From Alphaproteobacteria bacterium (GTDB lineage Bacteria; Pseudomonadota; Alphaproteobacteria; Sphingomonadales; Sphingomonadaceae): DNA of 64,000 nt. Positions 45,996 to 53,926 of this stretch are shown here, one piece after another. Position numbers and translations under genes: made by a program. The stretch lies in assembly GCA_019232625.1 (NCBI GenBank), contig JAFANP010000034.1:1-64000 (forward strand), in the 5' to 3' direction. Positions within the stretch are counted from its first letter, which is position 1; each line of letters opens with the position of its first letter. Under the pieces are notes generated by a model. It was given only the letters and a program-made list of their open reading frames with translations. It searched no databases and was not told the DNA's origin.

Positions 45996-46425
45996 GGCGG
46001 CTCTACACGATCGGCTACGAAGGCAAGACGCTGGACGAGTTCCTGGGTGAGCTCGGCGCCGCCGGCGTCGAGACGGTGATCGACGTGCGCGCGATCGCCG
46101 CGTCGCGTCGCCCCGGTTTCTCCAAGACGGCGCTGGCCGGGGCGCTGGCCGAGCGCGGCATCGGCTATCGCCACCTGCGCGCGCTCGGCACGCCCGCCGA
46201 GGGCCGCACCGCCGCCCGCGCCGGCCGAGTCGCCGACATGCGGCGCATCTATGCCGGGCAGCTCGAGACGCCGGAAGCGGAGCTGCAGGTCGAGCAGGCG
46301 ATCGGTACCCGCAGGAAAGTCGCTCGGCCCTGCTCTGCTTCGAGAAGGAGGCCGCCGGCTGCCACCGCACGATGCTGGCGGAGCGTATGGTCGCGCGCTC
46401 CGGGTTCGAGGTCGTTGACCTGTAG
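45992..46425 (+). pseudogene. DUF488 family protein, frameshifted
   Basis: The start matches DUF488 (RLYTIGYEGKTLDEFLGEL, then DVRAIAASRRPGFSK). After about residue 105 the frame turns to Arg/Pro-rich nonsense, while from 46318 another frame gives SALLCFEKEAAGCHRTMLAE and ends in VVDL with stop at 46425, the expected DUF488 C-terminus with its CH motif. So one base appears lost near 46300-46318. The GTG at 45992 overlaps the peroxiredoxin stop. Function of the family is unclear. This is the second such shift within 1.5 kb. Confidence 0.72.
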
Positions 46426-46426
46426 C

Positions 46427-47203
46427 TCAGCGCGGCCGGCGTTCGAGGTGGAGGTAGGTCGGGTCGAACTCCGCGACGCGCTGCAGCCGGTCCCAGTCGT
46501 GGATCGAGACCCGGCCGTTGCGAAAGGTGCACAGGCCGTCGTCGCGCAGGCGCCGGAGCATGCGGTTGACGTGCACCGAGGTGAGGCCGGTCGCGTCGGC
46601 GAGATCGGTCTGGGTGATGGGAAGCTGGTAGCCGTCCTCGTCGGCGAGGCGGACGAGGCGCAGGCGGACGAACAGCTCGCACAGAAGATGGGCGATGCGG
46701 GCGACGGCGCTGCGACGGCCGATCGAGAGAATCTTCTCGCGGTGAATGGCGGCGTCGATCAGCGTCGAGAACCACAAAAGCCGGGCGAGATGGGGATGGG
46801 TCTCGGTGATCCGGCGGATGGCGTCGTGCGGCACCGCGACGTAGCGGACGGGCGTCAGCGCGCCGACATTGTGGTCGATCTGCTTGAGCAGGAAGCCGTG
46901 CAGGTCGAGGAAATCGCCCGAGACGTGTATCTCCATGATCTGGCGCTGGCCGTCGGCGAGGTCCTTGTAGCGGCAGACCAGCCCCTCGACGAGCAGGGTC
47001 GACTCGCTGAGCACCGTGCCGGAGCGGACGATCACCTTGCCGGCGGGCAGGGTCCTGATCTGGCCGAGCGCCTCGCGCAGCACCTGCTCCTCCTCGGCGT
47101 CGACGACGTCGCGCGCGCGCATCTTGAGGAGCAGGGAGGCGAGCGCCGCCTCGCAATCCTCCGCGGCCGGATCAGCGGGCACGATCGGCCCTCCCTGGCG
47201 CAT
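46427..47203 (-). CDS. Crp/Fnr family transcriptional regulator
   Basis: Up to 258 residues. A cyclic-nucleotide-type beta-barrel (about 35-150, with [16 protein letters not shown] and [12 protein letters not shown]) is followed by a dimer helix and a winged helix-turn-helix (about 185-250: [20 protein letters not shown]). No FeS cysteine cluster of FNR type is seen, so it is more like the sphingomonad Crp-type stress or redox regulators. The start may be downstream of 47203, as the first 32 bases overlap the DUF962 gene. Targets unknown. Confidence 0.88.
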   Translation of the reverse strand: MRQGGPIVPADPAAEDCEAALASLLLKMRARDVVDAEEEQVLREALGQIRTLPAGKVIVRSGTVLSESTLLVEGLVCRYKDLADGQRQIMEIHVSGDFLDLHGFLLKQIDHNVGALTPVRYVAVPHDAIRRITETHPHLARLLWFSTLIDAAIHREKILSIGRRSAVARIAHLLCELFVRLRLVRLADEDGYQLPITQTDLADATGLTSVHVNRMLRRLRDDGLCTFRNGRVSIHDWDRLQRVAEFDPTYLHLERRPR

Positions 47204-47528
47204 CGACCACGCCGGCCGCCTCCAGATGGGGCTCGAGCCGCCCCGTCAGCCACAAGGTCCACATGCGGAAATCGGCGGCGAGGGACCAGGCGGGGTAGGT
47301 AAAGGTCGCCGGCCGGTTCCGCTCGACGCCGAAATGAGCGAACCAGGCGAAGCCGTAGCCGGCGACCGGCAGCGCGGCGAGCAGCCGCCAGGCCCCGGTG
47401 ACGAACGCGCCCGCGGCGATCAGGATGACGAGGGTGGTGCCGGCATAATGGAGTCGCCGAGTCGCCGCGCGGCTGTGCTCGCGCAGATAGAAGGGCCAGA
47501 ATTCCGCGAAGCTGCGAAAGCGCTTCAC
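47172..47528 (-). CDS. DUF962/Mpo1-like membrane protein
   Basis: A 118-residue membrane protein with two or three hydrophobic segments (about 28-60). [24 protein letters not shown] and [20 protein letters not shown] match the DUF962 family, whose yeast member Mpo1 is a dioxygenase for 2-hydroxy fatty acids. Sphingomonads make 2-hydroxylated sphingolipids, so this role fits but is inference. The start is GTG at 47528, 40 bases after the SDR gene on the same strand. Confidence 0.85.
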   Translation of the reverse strand: MKRFRSFAEFWPFYLREHSRAATRRLHYAGTTLVILIAAGAFVTGAWRLLAALPVAGYGFAWFAHFGVERNRPATFTYPAWSLAADFRMWTLWLTGRLEPHLEAAGVVDAPGRADRAR

Positions 47529-47568
47529 GTTCCCGGCCTCTCCGCGTTGCGAAGGCGCTGCTGCCCGC

Positions 47569-48438
47569 TCATCCGGCGACGATCGTTCCTCCGTTCGGGT
47601 GGAGCACCTGGCCGCTCATATAGCTCGAATCCTCGCAGGCAAGGAACAGGAACGAAGGGGCGACTTCGTTGGGCTGGCCCTTGCGGCCCATGGGCGTGTC
47701 CTCGCCGAACGTCTCGAGCTTCTCCGGGGTCGCGCCGCCGAACGGATTGAGCGGCGTCCAGATGGGCCCGGGCGCCACCGCATTGACGCGAATCCCGTCC
47801 TCTACGAGATTCTCGGACAGGGAGCGGGTGAATGCGGTGATCGCCCCCTTGGTCGCCGAATAGTCGAGCAGCTCCTTCGAGCCCTTGTACATGGTGATCG
47901 AGGTGCAGTTGACGATCGCCGAGCCTTTGGCGAGGTGCGGGCGGGCCGCCTGGGTCATGAAGAACATGCCGAAGATGTTGGTCTGGAAGGTGCGCTTCAG
48001 CTGCTCCTCGCTGATGTCGCGTATGTCCTTGTCGGGATGCTGCTCGCCGGCATTGTTGACGAGGACGTCGAGGCGTCCGAGCGTCTTCACCGTCTCCGCG
48101 ACGGCCCGGTCGCAAAATTCCTTGTCGCCGATGTCGCCCGCGATCGTTATCGCACGACGCCCCTCGGCCTCGACGATGCGCTTCGTCTCGGCGGCGTCGT
48201 CATGCTCGCACAAATAGAGGATGGCGATGTCGGCGCCTTCGCGGGCGAAGAGGGCCGCGACGGCGCGCCCGATGCCGCTGTCGGCGCCCGTGATCAGCGC
48301 CACCTTCCCCGCCAGCCGGCCGGAGCCGGGATAGCGCGGCTGCCAGTCCGGCTTCTCCTCCATCTGCGATTCGTGGCCCGGGAGATCGTCCTCGTGGATC
48401 ATCTCCAGCGTTTCGGTGTCGTCGCTCATGCCGGTCAC
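47569..48438 (-). CDS. Stress-type SDR oxidoreductase (YdaD/GSP39-like)
   Basis: A 289-residue short-chain dehydrogenase. An acidic N-terminal extension of about 40 residues with [11 protein letters not shown] is typical of general stress protein 39 and YghA. Then come TGADSGIG (50-57), NNAG (128-131) and the catalytic S180, Y193, K197 (YSATKG). It probably uses NAD(P)H on aldehydes or alcohols. Start is GTG overlapping the stop of the 72-residue gene (GTGA), with an ATG at 48429 as the alternative. It belongs to the EcfG-promoter operon. Confidence 0.92.
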   Translation of the reverse strand: MTGMSDDTETLEMIHEDDLPGHESQMEEKPDWQPRYPGSGRLAGKVALITGADSGIGRAVAALFAREGADIAILYLCEHDDAAETKRIVEAEGRRAITIAGDIGDKEFCDRAVAETVKTLGRLDVLVNNAGEQHPDKDIRDISEEQLKRTFQTNIFGMFFMTQAARPHLAKGSAIVNCTSITMYKGSKELLDYSATKGAITAFTRSLSENLVEDGIRVNAVAPGPIWTPLNPFGGATPEKLETFGEDTPMGRKGQPNEVAPSFLFLACEDSSYMSGQVLHPNGGTIVAG

Positions 48439-48653
48439 TCCTTCGCCGCGATGCCGGCGCCCGCCTGGCCGAACGCCTCGATCGCGGACTGGTCCTGCCG
48501 GTCCTCCGGCGGCGCCGCCTCCGCGGCGGTCCTGCCGCCCGTGCGGCCCAGCCGCTCCGAATTGCGGCTGCCGTCGCCCGGATCCTCGGACATCCGGTTG
48601 TTCTGGTTGGCCGGCCGGTCGGCCGTATCGGGATTGTGGAGGTTCTTGCTCAT
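48435..48653 (-). CDS. 72-residue polar protein, stress-linked, unknown function
   Basis: A 72-residue hydrophilic, probably disordered protein (KNLHNPDTADRPANQNNR, then an acidic, Ala-rich tail with DRQDQSAIEAFG). It has no membrane segment. GAGGAAG precedes the ATG at a good distance. It is the first gene after an EcfG-type promoter match at 48684 and is coupled to the SDR gene. I do not recognise a family. Confidence 0.7.
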   Translation of the reverse strand: MSKNLHNPDTADRPANQNNRMSEDPGDGSRNSERLGRTGGRTAAEAAPPEDRQDQSAIEAFGQAGAGIAAKE

Positions 48654-48683
48654 GTCTTCCTCGTGTCGCGTATCGTCGAGGTT

Positions 48684-48708
48684 AACCGCCGCCCGCGGTG
48701 ACGGTTCC
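48684..48708 (-). promoter_or_regulatory. Putative EcfG promoter for the 72-aa protein/SDR operon
   Basis: On the minus strand GGAAC (48708-48704) is followed after 17 bases by GTT (48686-48684), fitting GGAAC-N16/17-cGTT. The first gene starts 30 bases later with a ribosome site, a normal leader. The downstream SDR belongs to a family known from general stress regulons. Confidence 0.6.
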
Positions 48709-48878
48709 GGCCCTGCGGACGCCGCCGCACTTTGCCGGACGGGCCGGACACTTGCGCACCGTGAGCCGCGCGGCCGGCGGAGATTTGCCGCAGCGTCCCG
48801 TGGCGCCGCCCGGCGCGACCGGGCAAAGGCGCGGCCGCAACGCAGCCGGGCGCCCACCCGTCATAAAGGAAGTTCGTC

Positions 48879-48980
48879 ATGTCGGATCTCAGCGCCCGGG
48901 GCAGCCTCGTCGGCCTGCTCGTCGTCACCCTGATCCTGCTCGCCGCCCAGATCGGGCCGGCGGTCGGGCTCGTCGCCTGA
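48879..48980 (+). CDS. 33-residue hydrophobic peptide, possible membrane protein
   Basis: An ATG preceded by AAAGGAAG opens a 33-codon frame: a short polar start (SDLSARGS) and then an almost uninterrupted hydrophobic run (LVGLLVVTLILLAAQIGPA), long enough for one membrane span. The good ribosome site and clean composition suggest a real gene. It lies between the divergent stress operon and an opposite-strand gene that ends two bases away. No homologue is recognised. Confidence 0.5.
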   Translation: MSDLSARGSLVGLLVVTLILLAAQIGPAVGLVA

Positions 48981-48981
48981 A

Positions 48982-49254
48982 TCAGGTCCTGAGCGGGCTC
49001 ACCCTGGCATCGACCCGCCCGCCCGCCGGGCGGCGCGCCTGGTCGGCACGCACCTTCGGAGCGGCCCCGGCGGCGACGCACTGCGCGACGATCACGGGGG
49101 AGTCGACGTCGCCGGCGCGGGTGAGCGCCGCCTCCGTCGCCGCCGTGCAGGCCGCCTGGCTCTCGTAGCGCGTGTCGAGGGTGCGCACCGTCTGGCAGGG
49201 CGCGTCGCCTTCGCCGCAGCCGAGGATCGCGATGAGGAAAATGCCCGGTCCCAT
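48982..49254 (-). CDS. Small cysteine-containing protein, conserved in sphingomonads
   Basis: A 90-residue protein. It begins MGPGIFLIAILGCGEG with cysteines following (CQTV, ACTAAT, AQCV), and ends in a basic tail. I recall similar short proteins in related genomes. The N-terminus could be a short exported segment. An EcfG-like promoter match lies nine bases before the start codon, so the transcript may be leaderless. Function unknown. Confidence 0.65.
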   Translation of the reverse strand: MGPGIFLIAILGCGEGDAPCQTVRTLDTRYESQAACTAATEAALTRAGDVDSPVIVAQCVAAGAAPKVRADQARRPAGGRVDARVSPLRT

Positions 49255-49263
49255 GTCAGGCTA

Positions 49264-49288
49264 AACCCTTGGCGGGCCACGGCGTTCC
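49264..49288 (-). promoter_or_regulatory. Putative EcfG promoter before the 90-residue gene
   Basis: On the minus strand GGAAC (49288-49284) and GTT (49266-49264) are 17 bases apart. The distance from the -10 to the ATG is nine bases, the same as at 25811-25845. With a usual start point six to nine bases after the -10, the message would begin at or next to the ATG. Confidence 0.5.
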
Positions 49289-49344
49289 TACTGTTTCGCA
49301 GCCGTTCCTTGGGCGCCGGACGAAAGCTCACTACGTAGGAGGCG

Positions 49345-51162
49345 ATGCGGCCTCTCGAATCCTCCGACACCACCCCCCGCGCCGGCTGGGGCGCGCTTCG
49401 CCGGTTCCTGCCGTGGCTGTGGCCGGCGGGCGAGCCGGCGCTGCGCGCCCGCGTCGTGCTGGCGGTGGTCCTCGTCTTCCTGGCGAAGGGCGCCACCCTG
49501 CTCATGCCCTTCGCCTACAAGGGCGCGATCGACCGCATGTCGCACGGCATCACGCCGGCGGCAGGGCTCGCGATCGCGCTCGTCGTCGGCTATGCCGGCG
49601 CCCGCTTCGGCGGCGTGCTGTTCGACAATCTGAGGAACGCGATATTCGAGCGGGTCGGCCAGGACGCCGCGCGCCGGCTCGCCGAGACGGTGTTCCGCCA
49701 CATCCACGCGCTGTCGCTCCGCTTCCACCTCGAGCGGCGCACCGGCGCCCTCACCAAGATCGTCGAGCGGGGCACCAAGAGCATCGACATGATGCTCTAC
49801 TTCCTGCTCTTCAACATCGCTCCGACGATCATCGAGCTCGCCGCCGTCTGCATCATCTTCGGCGTGAAGTTCGGCGCAGGCCTCGTCGCCGCCACGCTGG
49901 TGATGGTCGTCGCCTACATCGCCTTCACCCGCCTCGTCACCGAATGGCGCACCCATCTCCAGCGGCGGATGAACGAGGTCGACAACCAGGCGATCGCCCG
50001 CGCCGTCGATTCGCTCCTCAATTACGAGACGGTGAAATATTTCGGCGCCGAGGACCGCGAGGCGGCGCGCTACGGCCAGGCGATGCGGGCCTTCGCCGAC
50101 GCGGCGGTGAGGAACGAGACGTCCCTCGCCTGGCTCAACATCGGCCAGTCCTTCATCACCAACCTGATGATGGCCGGGGCGATGGCCTATACGGTGTGGG
50201 GATGGAGCCGCGGCGAGTTCACCACCGGCGACGTGGTGTTCGTCAACACCTTCCTCGCCCAGCTCTTCCGGCCGCTGGACATGCTGGGCTGGGTCTACCG
50301 CACCATCCGCCAGGGCCTGATCGACATGGAGGCGATGTTCGACCTGATCGACACCCCGGCGGAGGTGACGGACGCGCCCGGCGCCGCCGACCTCGCCGTC
50401 ACCGCGGGCCGGGTGCGCTTCGAGGACGTGCGCTTCGGCTACGATCCCGAGCGCGAGATATTGAAGGGGATCGACATCGACGTCGCGCCCGGCACGATGC
50501 TGGCGGTCGTCGGCCCGTCCGGAGCGGGCAAGTCGACCCTCTCGCGCCTGCTGTTCCGCTTCTACGAGCCGACCGCCGGCCGGATCACCATCGACGGGCA
50601 GGACATCGCCGCAGTCACCCAGAAGAGCCTGCGGGCCGCGATCGGCATCGTCCCGCAGGACAGCGTCCTGTTCAACGACACGGTCGGCTACAATATCGGC
50701 TACGGCCGCGAGGGCGCGGGGCAGGCCGAGATCGAGGCGGCGGCGCGGGGCGCGGCGATCCATGCCTTCATCGCCGGGCTTCCCGACGGCTACGGCGCGA
50801 TGGTCGGCGAGCGGGGGCTGAAGCTGTCGGGCGGCGAGAAGCAGAGGGTGGCGATCGCCCGCACCCTGCTCAAGGACCCGCCCATCCTGATCCTCGACGA
50901 GGCGACGTCGGCGCTCGACAGCCGCACCGAGGCGGCGATCCAGGAGACTCTGCGCGACGTCGCGGCGAAGCGGACGTCGATCGTCATCGCCCACCGCCTC
51001 TCCACGATCGTCGACGCCGACCAGATCGTGGTGCTGAACGAGGGGCGGATCGTCGAGCGCGGCACCCATGCCCAGTTGCTTCGCAGGAGCGGGCTCTACG
51101 CCGACATGTGGGCGCGCCAGCAAAGCGAGGCGGACGAGCAGGCTGCGCAAGCCGCGGAATAG
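49345..51162 (+). CDS. Atm1/HMT1-type ABC exporter, permease-ATPase fusion
   Basis: A 605-residue half-transporter. The N-terminal membrane domain (about 30-320, six spans) has the type IV exporter layout. The ATPase (about 350-590) has Walker A GPSGAGKST, signature LSGGEKQR, Walker B ILILDEATSALD and the H-loop IAHRLST. It resembles Atm1 of mitochondria and alphaproteobacteria, which export glutathione-linked compounds for Fe/S maturation or metal detoxification. It would act as a homodimer in the inner membrane. Confidence 0.92.
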   Translation: MRPLESSDTTPRAGWGALRRFLPWLWPAGEPALRARVVLAVVLVFLAKGATLLMPFAYKGAIDRMSHGITPAAGLAIALVVGYAGARFGGVLFDNLRNAIFERVGQDAARRLAETVFRHIHALSLRFHLERRTGALTKIVERGTKSIDMMLYFLLFNIAPTIIELAAVCIIFGVKFGAGLVAATLVMVVAYIAFTRLVTEWRTHLQRRMNEVDNQAIARAVDSLLNYETVKYFGAEDREAARYGQAMRAFADAAVRNETSLAWLNIGQSFITNLMMAGAMAYTVWGWSRGEFTTGDVVFVNTFLAQLFRPLDMLGWVYRTIRQGLIDMEAMFDLIDTPAEVTDAPGAADLAVTAGRVRFEDVRFGYDPEREILKGIDIDVAPGTMLAVVGPSGAGKSTLSRLLFRFYEPTAGRITIDGQDIAAVTQKSLRAAIGIVPQDSVLFNDTVGYNIGYGREGAGQAEIEAAARGAAIHAFIAGLPDGYGAMVGERGLKLSGGEKQRVAIARTLLKDPPILILDEATSALDSRTEAAIQETLRDVAAKRTSIVIAHRLSTIVDADQIVVLNEGRIVERGTHAQLLRRSGLYADMWARQQSEADEQAAQAAE

Positions 51163-51263
51163 CCCGCTCTTGCTGAAAGCGCGCCGCCCCGGCGGCCGCG
51201 TTGCGGGGCCTGCCGCGCGATGCTAGCCCGGCCCGCATCGCCCGCCCATCGTGGAGTCCGCCC

Positions 51264-53300
51264 ATGTCCTCCCGCCCGGCCGCCCTCGTGGCGGCGCTGC
51301 TGATCACCGCCGCCTCCCCGCTTGCCGCCCAGAGCGCCGCGCCGCACGCCCGATACGGCAGCTGGGGCGTCGCCACCGAGGACATGGACAAGAGCGTCAG
51401 GCCGGGCGACGACTTCTATCGCTACGCCGAGGGAAATTGGCTGCGCACCGCTCAGATCCAGGCGGACAAGGCCCGGGCCGGATACAATTACGACCTGCCC
51501 GACGCGACCGAGGCCGAGGTCCGGGCGCTGGTGGAATCGGCCGGCGCCCAGCCGTCGGACCCGATCATGCGGCAGGTGGGCGACTTCTACGCCGCCTGGA
51601 TGGATGAAAAGGGCATCGAGGCGCGCGGCACGGCCCCGCTCAAGCCGTATCTGGCCCGCATCGAGGCGCTCCGCACCCGGCGCCAGCTCGTCGAGCTGAT
51701 GGCCGAGCCCGGTTACGCCGCTCCGATCCGGCTCGGCATCGAGCCCGACCAGAAGGACCCCACCCGCTACACGGTCGGCTCCGGCCAGGGCCGGCTGGGC
51801 CTTCCGACCCGCGACTATTACCTGCTGCCGGGCGCCAAGTACGAGGGGATCCGCAAGGCGTATCACGACTACATAGCGCGCATCTTCACGCTCGCGGGAA
51901 TCGGCGGCGGAGAGGCCAAGGCAGACGCCATACTCGCGCTCGAGACGCGGCTGTCCCAGGACCAGTGGGCGCCCGAGCGCCGCCGCGATCCGGTGGCGAC
52001 CTACAATCCGATGACCCGCGCCCAGCTGGCGGCGCTGGCGCCGCAGATCAACTGGCAGCCGATGCTGGCCCATGTCGGCCTGGGCGCCATGCCGATCGTC
52101 GTGGTCGGCGAGCCGAGCGCCGTCTCCGCGGCGGGCAAGAGGCTGGAGGACGTGCCGCTCGCCACCTGGAAGGACTGGCTCACCTTCCGCTTCATCAGCG
52201 ATCACGCCCAGTTCCTGCCCAAGGCGTTCGACGACGCCCGCTTCGGCTTCTACAGCCACACGCTCCAGGACGTGCCGGCCCAGGCCGAGCGCTGGAAACG
52301 CGGCATCCGCCTGCTCAACGCCAATCTCGGCGAAGCGGTCGGACAGCTCTACGCCCGCCGCCACTGGACGAGCGAGACCGAGCGCCAGATGAACGAGCTG
52401 ATCGACGACCTGAGAGCGTCTTACGGCGACCTCATCCGCAAGGCCGCCTGGATGGACGAGCCTACCCGCAAGGAAGCGCTGGCGAAGCTCGCCAGCTTCG
52501 ACCCGCGCATCGGCCACCCCGTCAAATATATCGACTATTCGACGATGAAGGTGCGCCGCGGCGACCCGCTCGGCAACATCATGGCCTCGGGCGACTTCGA
52601 GTGGAAGCTGCAGCTCTCCCGCCTCGGCAAGCCGGTCGACCGCAGCCTCTGGGACATGAACGTCCAGGAGGTGAACGCCTATTACAACCCGCTGATGAAC
52701 CAGGTGACCTTCCCGGCCGCCATCCTCCAGCCCCCCTTCTTCGACGCGGCCGCGGACCCGGCGGTCAATTACGGCGAGACCGGCGCCACGATCGGCCACG
52801 AAATGGGCCATGGCTTCGACGACGAGGGGCGCCAGTTCGACGCGCAGGGGCGGCTGCGCGACTGGTGGACGAAGGAATCGGCGGAGCGCTACACCGGCCA
52901 CGCCCAGGCGCTGGTCAGGCAGTTCGACGCCTATGAGCCGATCCCCGGCGTCCACATCAAGGGCCAGCTCACCCTCGGCGAGAATCTCGGCGACCTCGGC
53001 GGCCTCGAGGCGGCCTACGCCGCCTATCGCCGCTATGTCGCCCGCCACGGCGAGCCGCCGGTGATCGACGGCTATACCGGCGACCAGCGCTTCTTCATCG
53101 CCTATGCGCAAAGCTGGCAGGGCAAGGCGCGCGAAGGGGCGCTGCGGGCCCAATTGCTCTCAAACCCGCACAGCCCGGAGGAATATCGGGTCAACGGTAT
53201 CGTCCGCAACATGGACTCCTGGTATTCGGCGTTCGGCGTCAAGCCGGGCGACAAGCTCTACCTCCCGCCCGACCAGAGGGTGCACGTCTGGACGAACTGA
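51264..53300 (+). CDS. M13 family metallopeptidase (neprilysin-like)
   Basis: A 678-residue secreted zinc peptidase. The signal peptide covers about 22 residues (ALVAALLITAASPLAAQ). The zinc motif is HEMGH (H512, E513, H516), and the third ligand is in GENLGD (E573). Substrate-binding NVQEVNAYYNP matches the NAYY motif of the family. The ATG at 51264 follows GGAG and places the signal correctly; an earlier in-frame TTG at 51201 does not. It probably degrades peptides in the periplasm. Confidence 0.95.
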   Translation: MSSRPAALVAALLITAASPLAAQSAAPHARYGSWGVATEDMDKSVRPGDDFYRYAEGNWLRTAQIQADKARAGYNYDLPDATEAEVRALVESAGAQPSDPIMRQVGDFYAAWMDEKGIEARGTAPLKPYLARIEALRTRRQLVELMAEPGYAAPIRLGIEPDQKDPTRYTVGSGQGRLGLPTRDYYLLPGAKYEGIRKAYHDYIARIFTLAGIGGGEAKADAILALETRLSQDQWAPERRRDPVATYNPMTRAQLAALAPQINWQPMLAHVGLGAMPIVVVGEPSAVSAAGKRLEDVPLATWKDWLTFRFISDHAQFLPKAFDDARFGFYSHTLQDVPAQAERWKRGIRLLNANLGEAVGQLYARRHWTSETERQMNELIDDLRASYGDLIRKAAWMDEPTRKEALAKLASFDPRIGHPVKYIDYSTMKVRRGDPLGNIMASGDFEWKLQLSRLGKPVDRSLWDMNVQEVNAYYNPLMNQVTFPAAILQPPFFDAAADPAVNYGETGATIGHEMGHGFDDEGRQFDAQGRLRDWWTKESAERYTGHAQALVRQFDAYEPIPGVHIKGQLTLGENLGDLGGLEAAYAAYRRYVARHGEPPVIDGYTGDQRFFIAYAQSWQGKAREGALRAQLLSNPHSPEEYRVNGIVRNMDSWYSAFGVKPGDKLYLPPDQRVHVWTN

Positions 53301-53339
53301 CGGCGGCGAGGGAGAAGGCGCCGAGAAAGGGGATTGCCG

Positions 53340-53864
53340 ATGCACCGCTTCCTGCTCCTCGTCGCGGCGCTGCTGCTCGGCGGCGCGGCGCCGTCGCCAC
53401 GGCCTGTGGCCTTGCGCCCGGGAGAGAGGGTCACCCTGCTGATCGACGACGGGGGGCGGTCGAGCGAAGCCGCGCGGGGCGAGGCGGGCGAGCTCGGCCC
53501 GTTCGAGCGGAGCGCGGCGGCGGCCTTCATGGGCGGCGCCTACGATTATGCGGTCGGCCCGACGGCTGCGCTGATCGGCGAAGGCCTGCCGACGCCGAAG
53601 GCGGTCGAGCCGGGGGCGGTGCGGGTGCGGCTGGTTTCGCTGCCGCGCGGCTACACCATGCTGATCCTGGAGAACGGCTATCGCGGCGCGCTGCGATACC
53701 GGGCCAAGCTGAAGGCGGGCGCCCATTCGGGCCCCACCGACGTCTGCCAGGTGATGCCGCTCAAATACGGCTTCGAGACATGGCCCTATCCCATTTCCCG
53801 GATCGAGCTGTCGGACCTCAAGATCGAGGCCTGGTCCGAGGGGCAGCCGCCGGTCTGCGAATGA
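53340..53864 (+). CDS. Exported protein of unknown function
   Basis: A 174-residue protein with a signal peptide (HRFLLLVAALLLGGAAPS) and a beta-rich body. GERVTLLIDD, VRVRLVSLPRGYTMLILENGY and GALRYRAKLKAG are conserved-looking strands, and two cysteines (VCQVM and the terminal PVCE) could pair in the periplasm. I do not recognise the family. It follows the M13 peptidase by 39 bases and precedes recQ on the same strand. Confidence 0.75.
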   Translation: MHRFLLLVAALLLGGAAPSPRPVALRPGERVTLLIDDGGRSSEAARGEAGELGPFERSAAAAFMGGAYDYAVGPTAALIGEGLPTPKAVEPGAVRVRLVSLPRGYTMLILENGYRGALRYRAKLKAGAHSGPTDVCQVMPLKYGFETWPYPISRIELSDLKIEAWSEGQPPVCE

Positions 53865-53926
53865 CCCGCCCGCCCGGTCCCGCGCTGACGGCTGGACAGA
53901 GCGGGAACGGGGACTAGAGGAGGGAC

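Noticed and set aside
48682-48864. 60-codon minus-strand frame upstream of the 72-residue gene
   Set aside because: Arg/Gly/Ala-rich without ribosome site, and it covers the promoter match of the stress operon.
49288-51150. Long reading frame of 620 codons antisense to the ABC exporter
   Set aside because: It is rich in Arg, Asp, His and Gly without domains, and exists because GC-rich third positions on one strand remove stops on the other. The plus-strand ABC exporter has every family motif.
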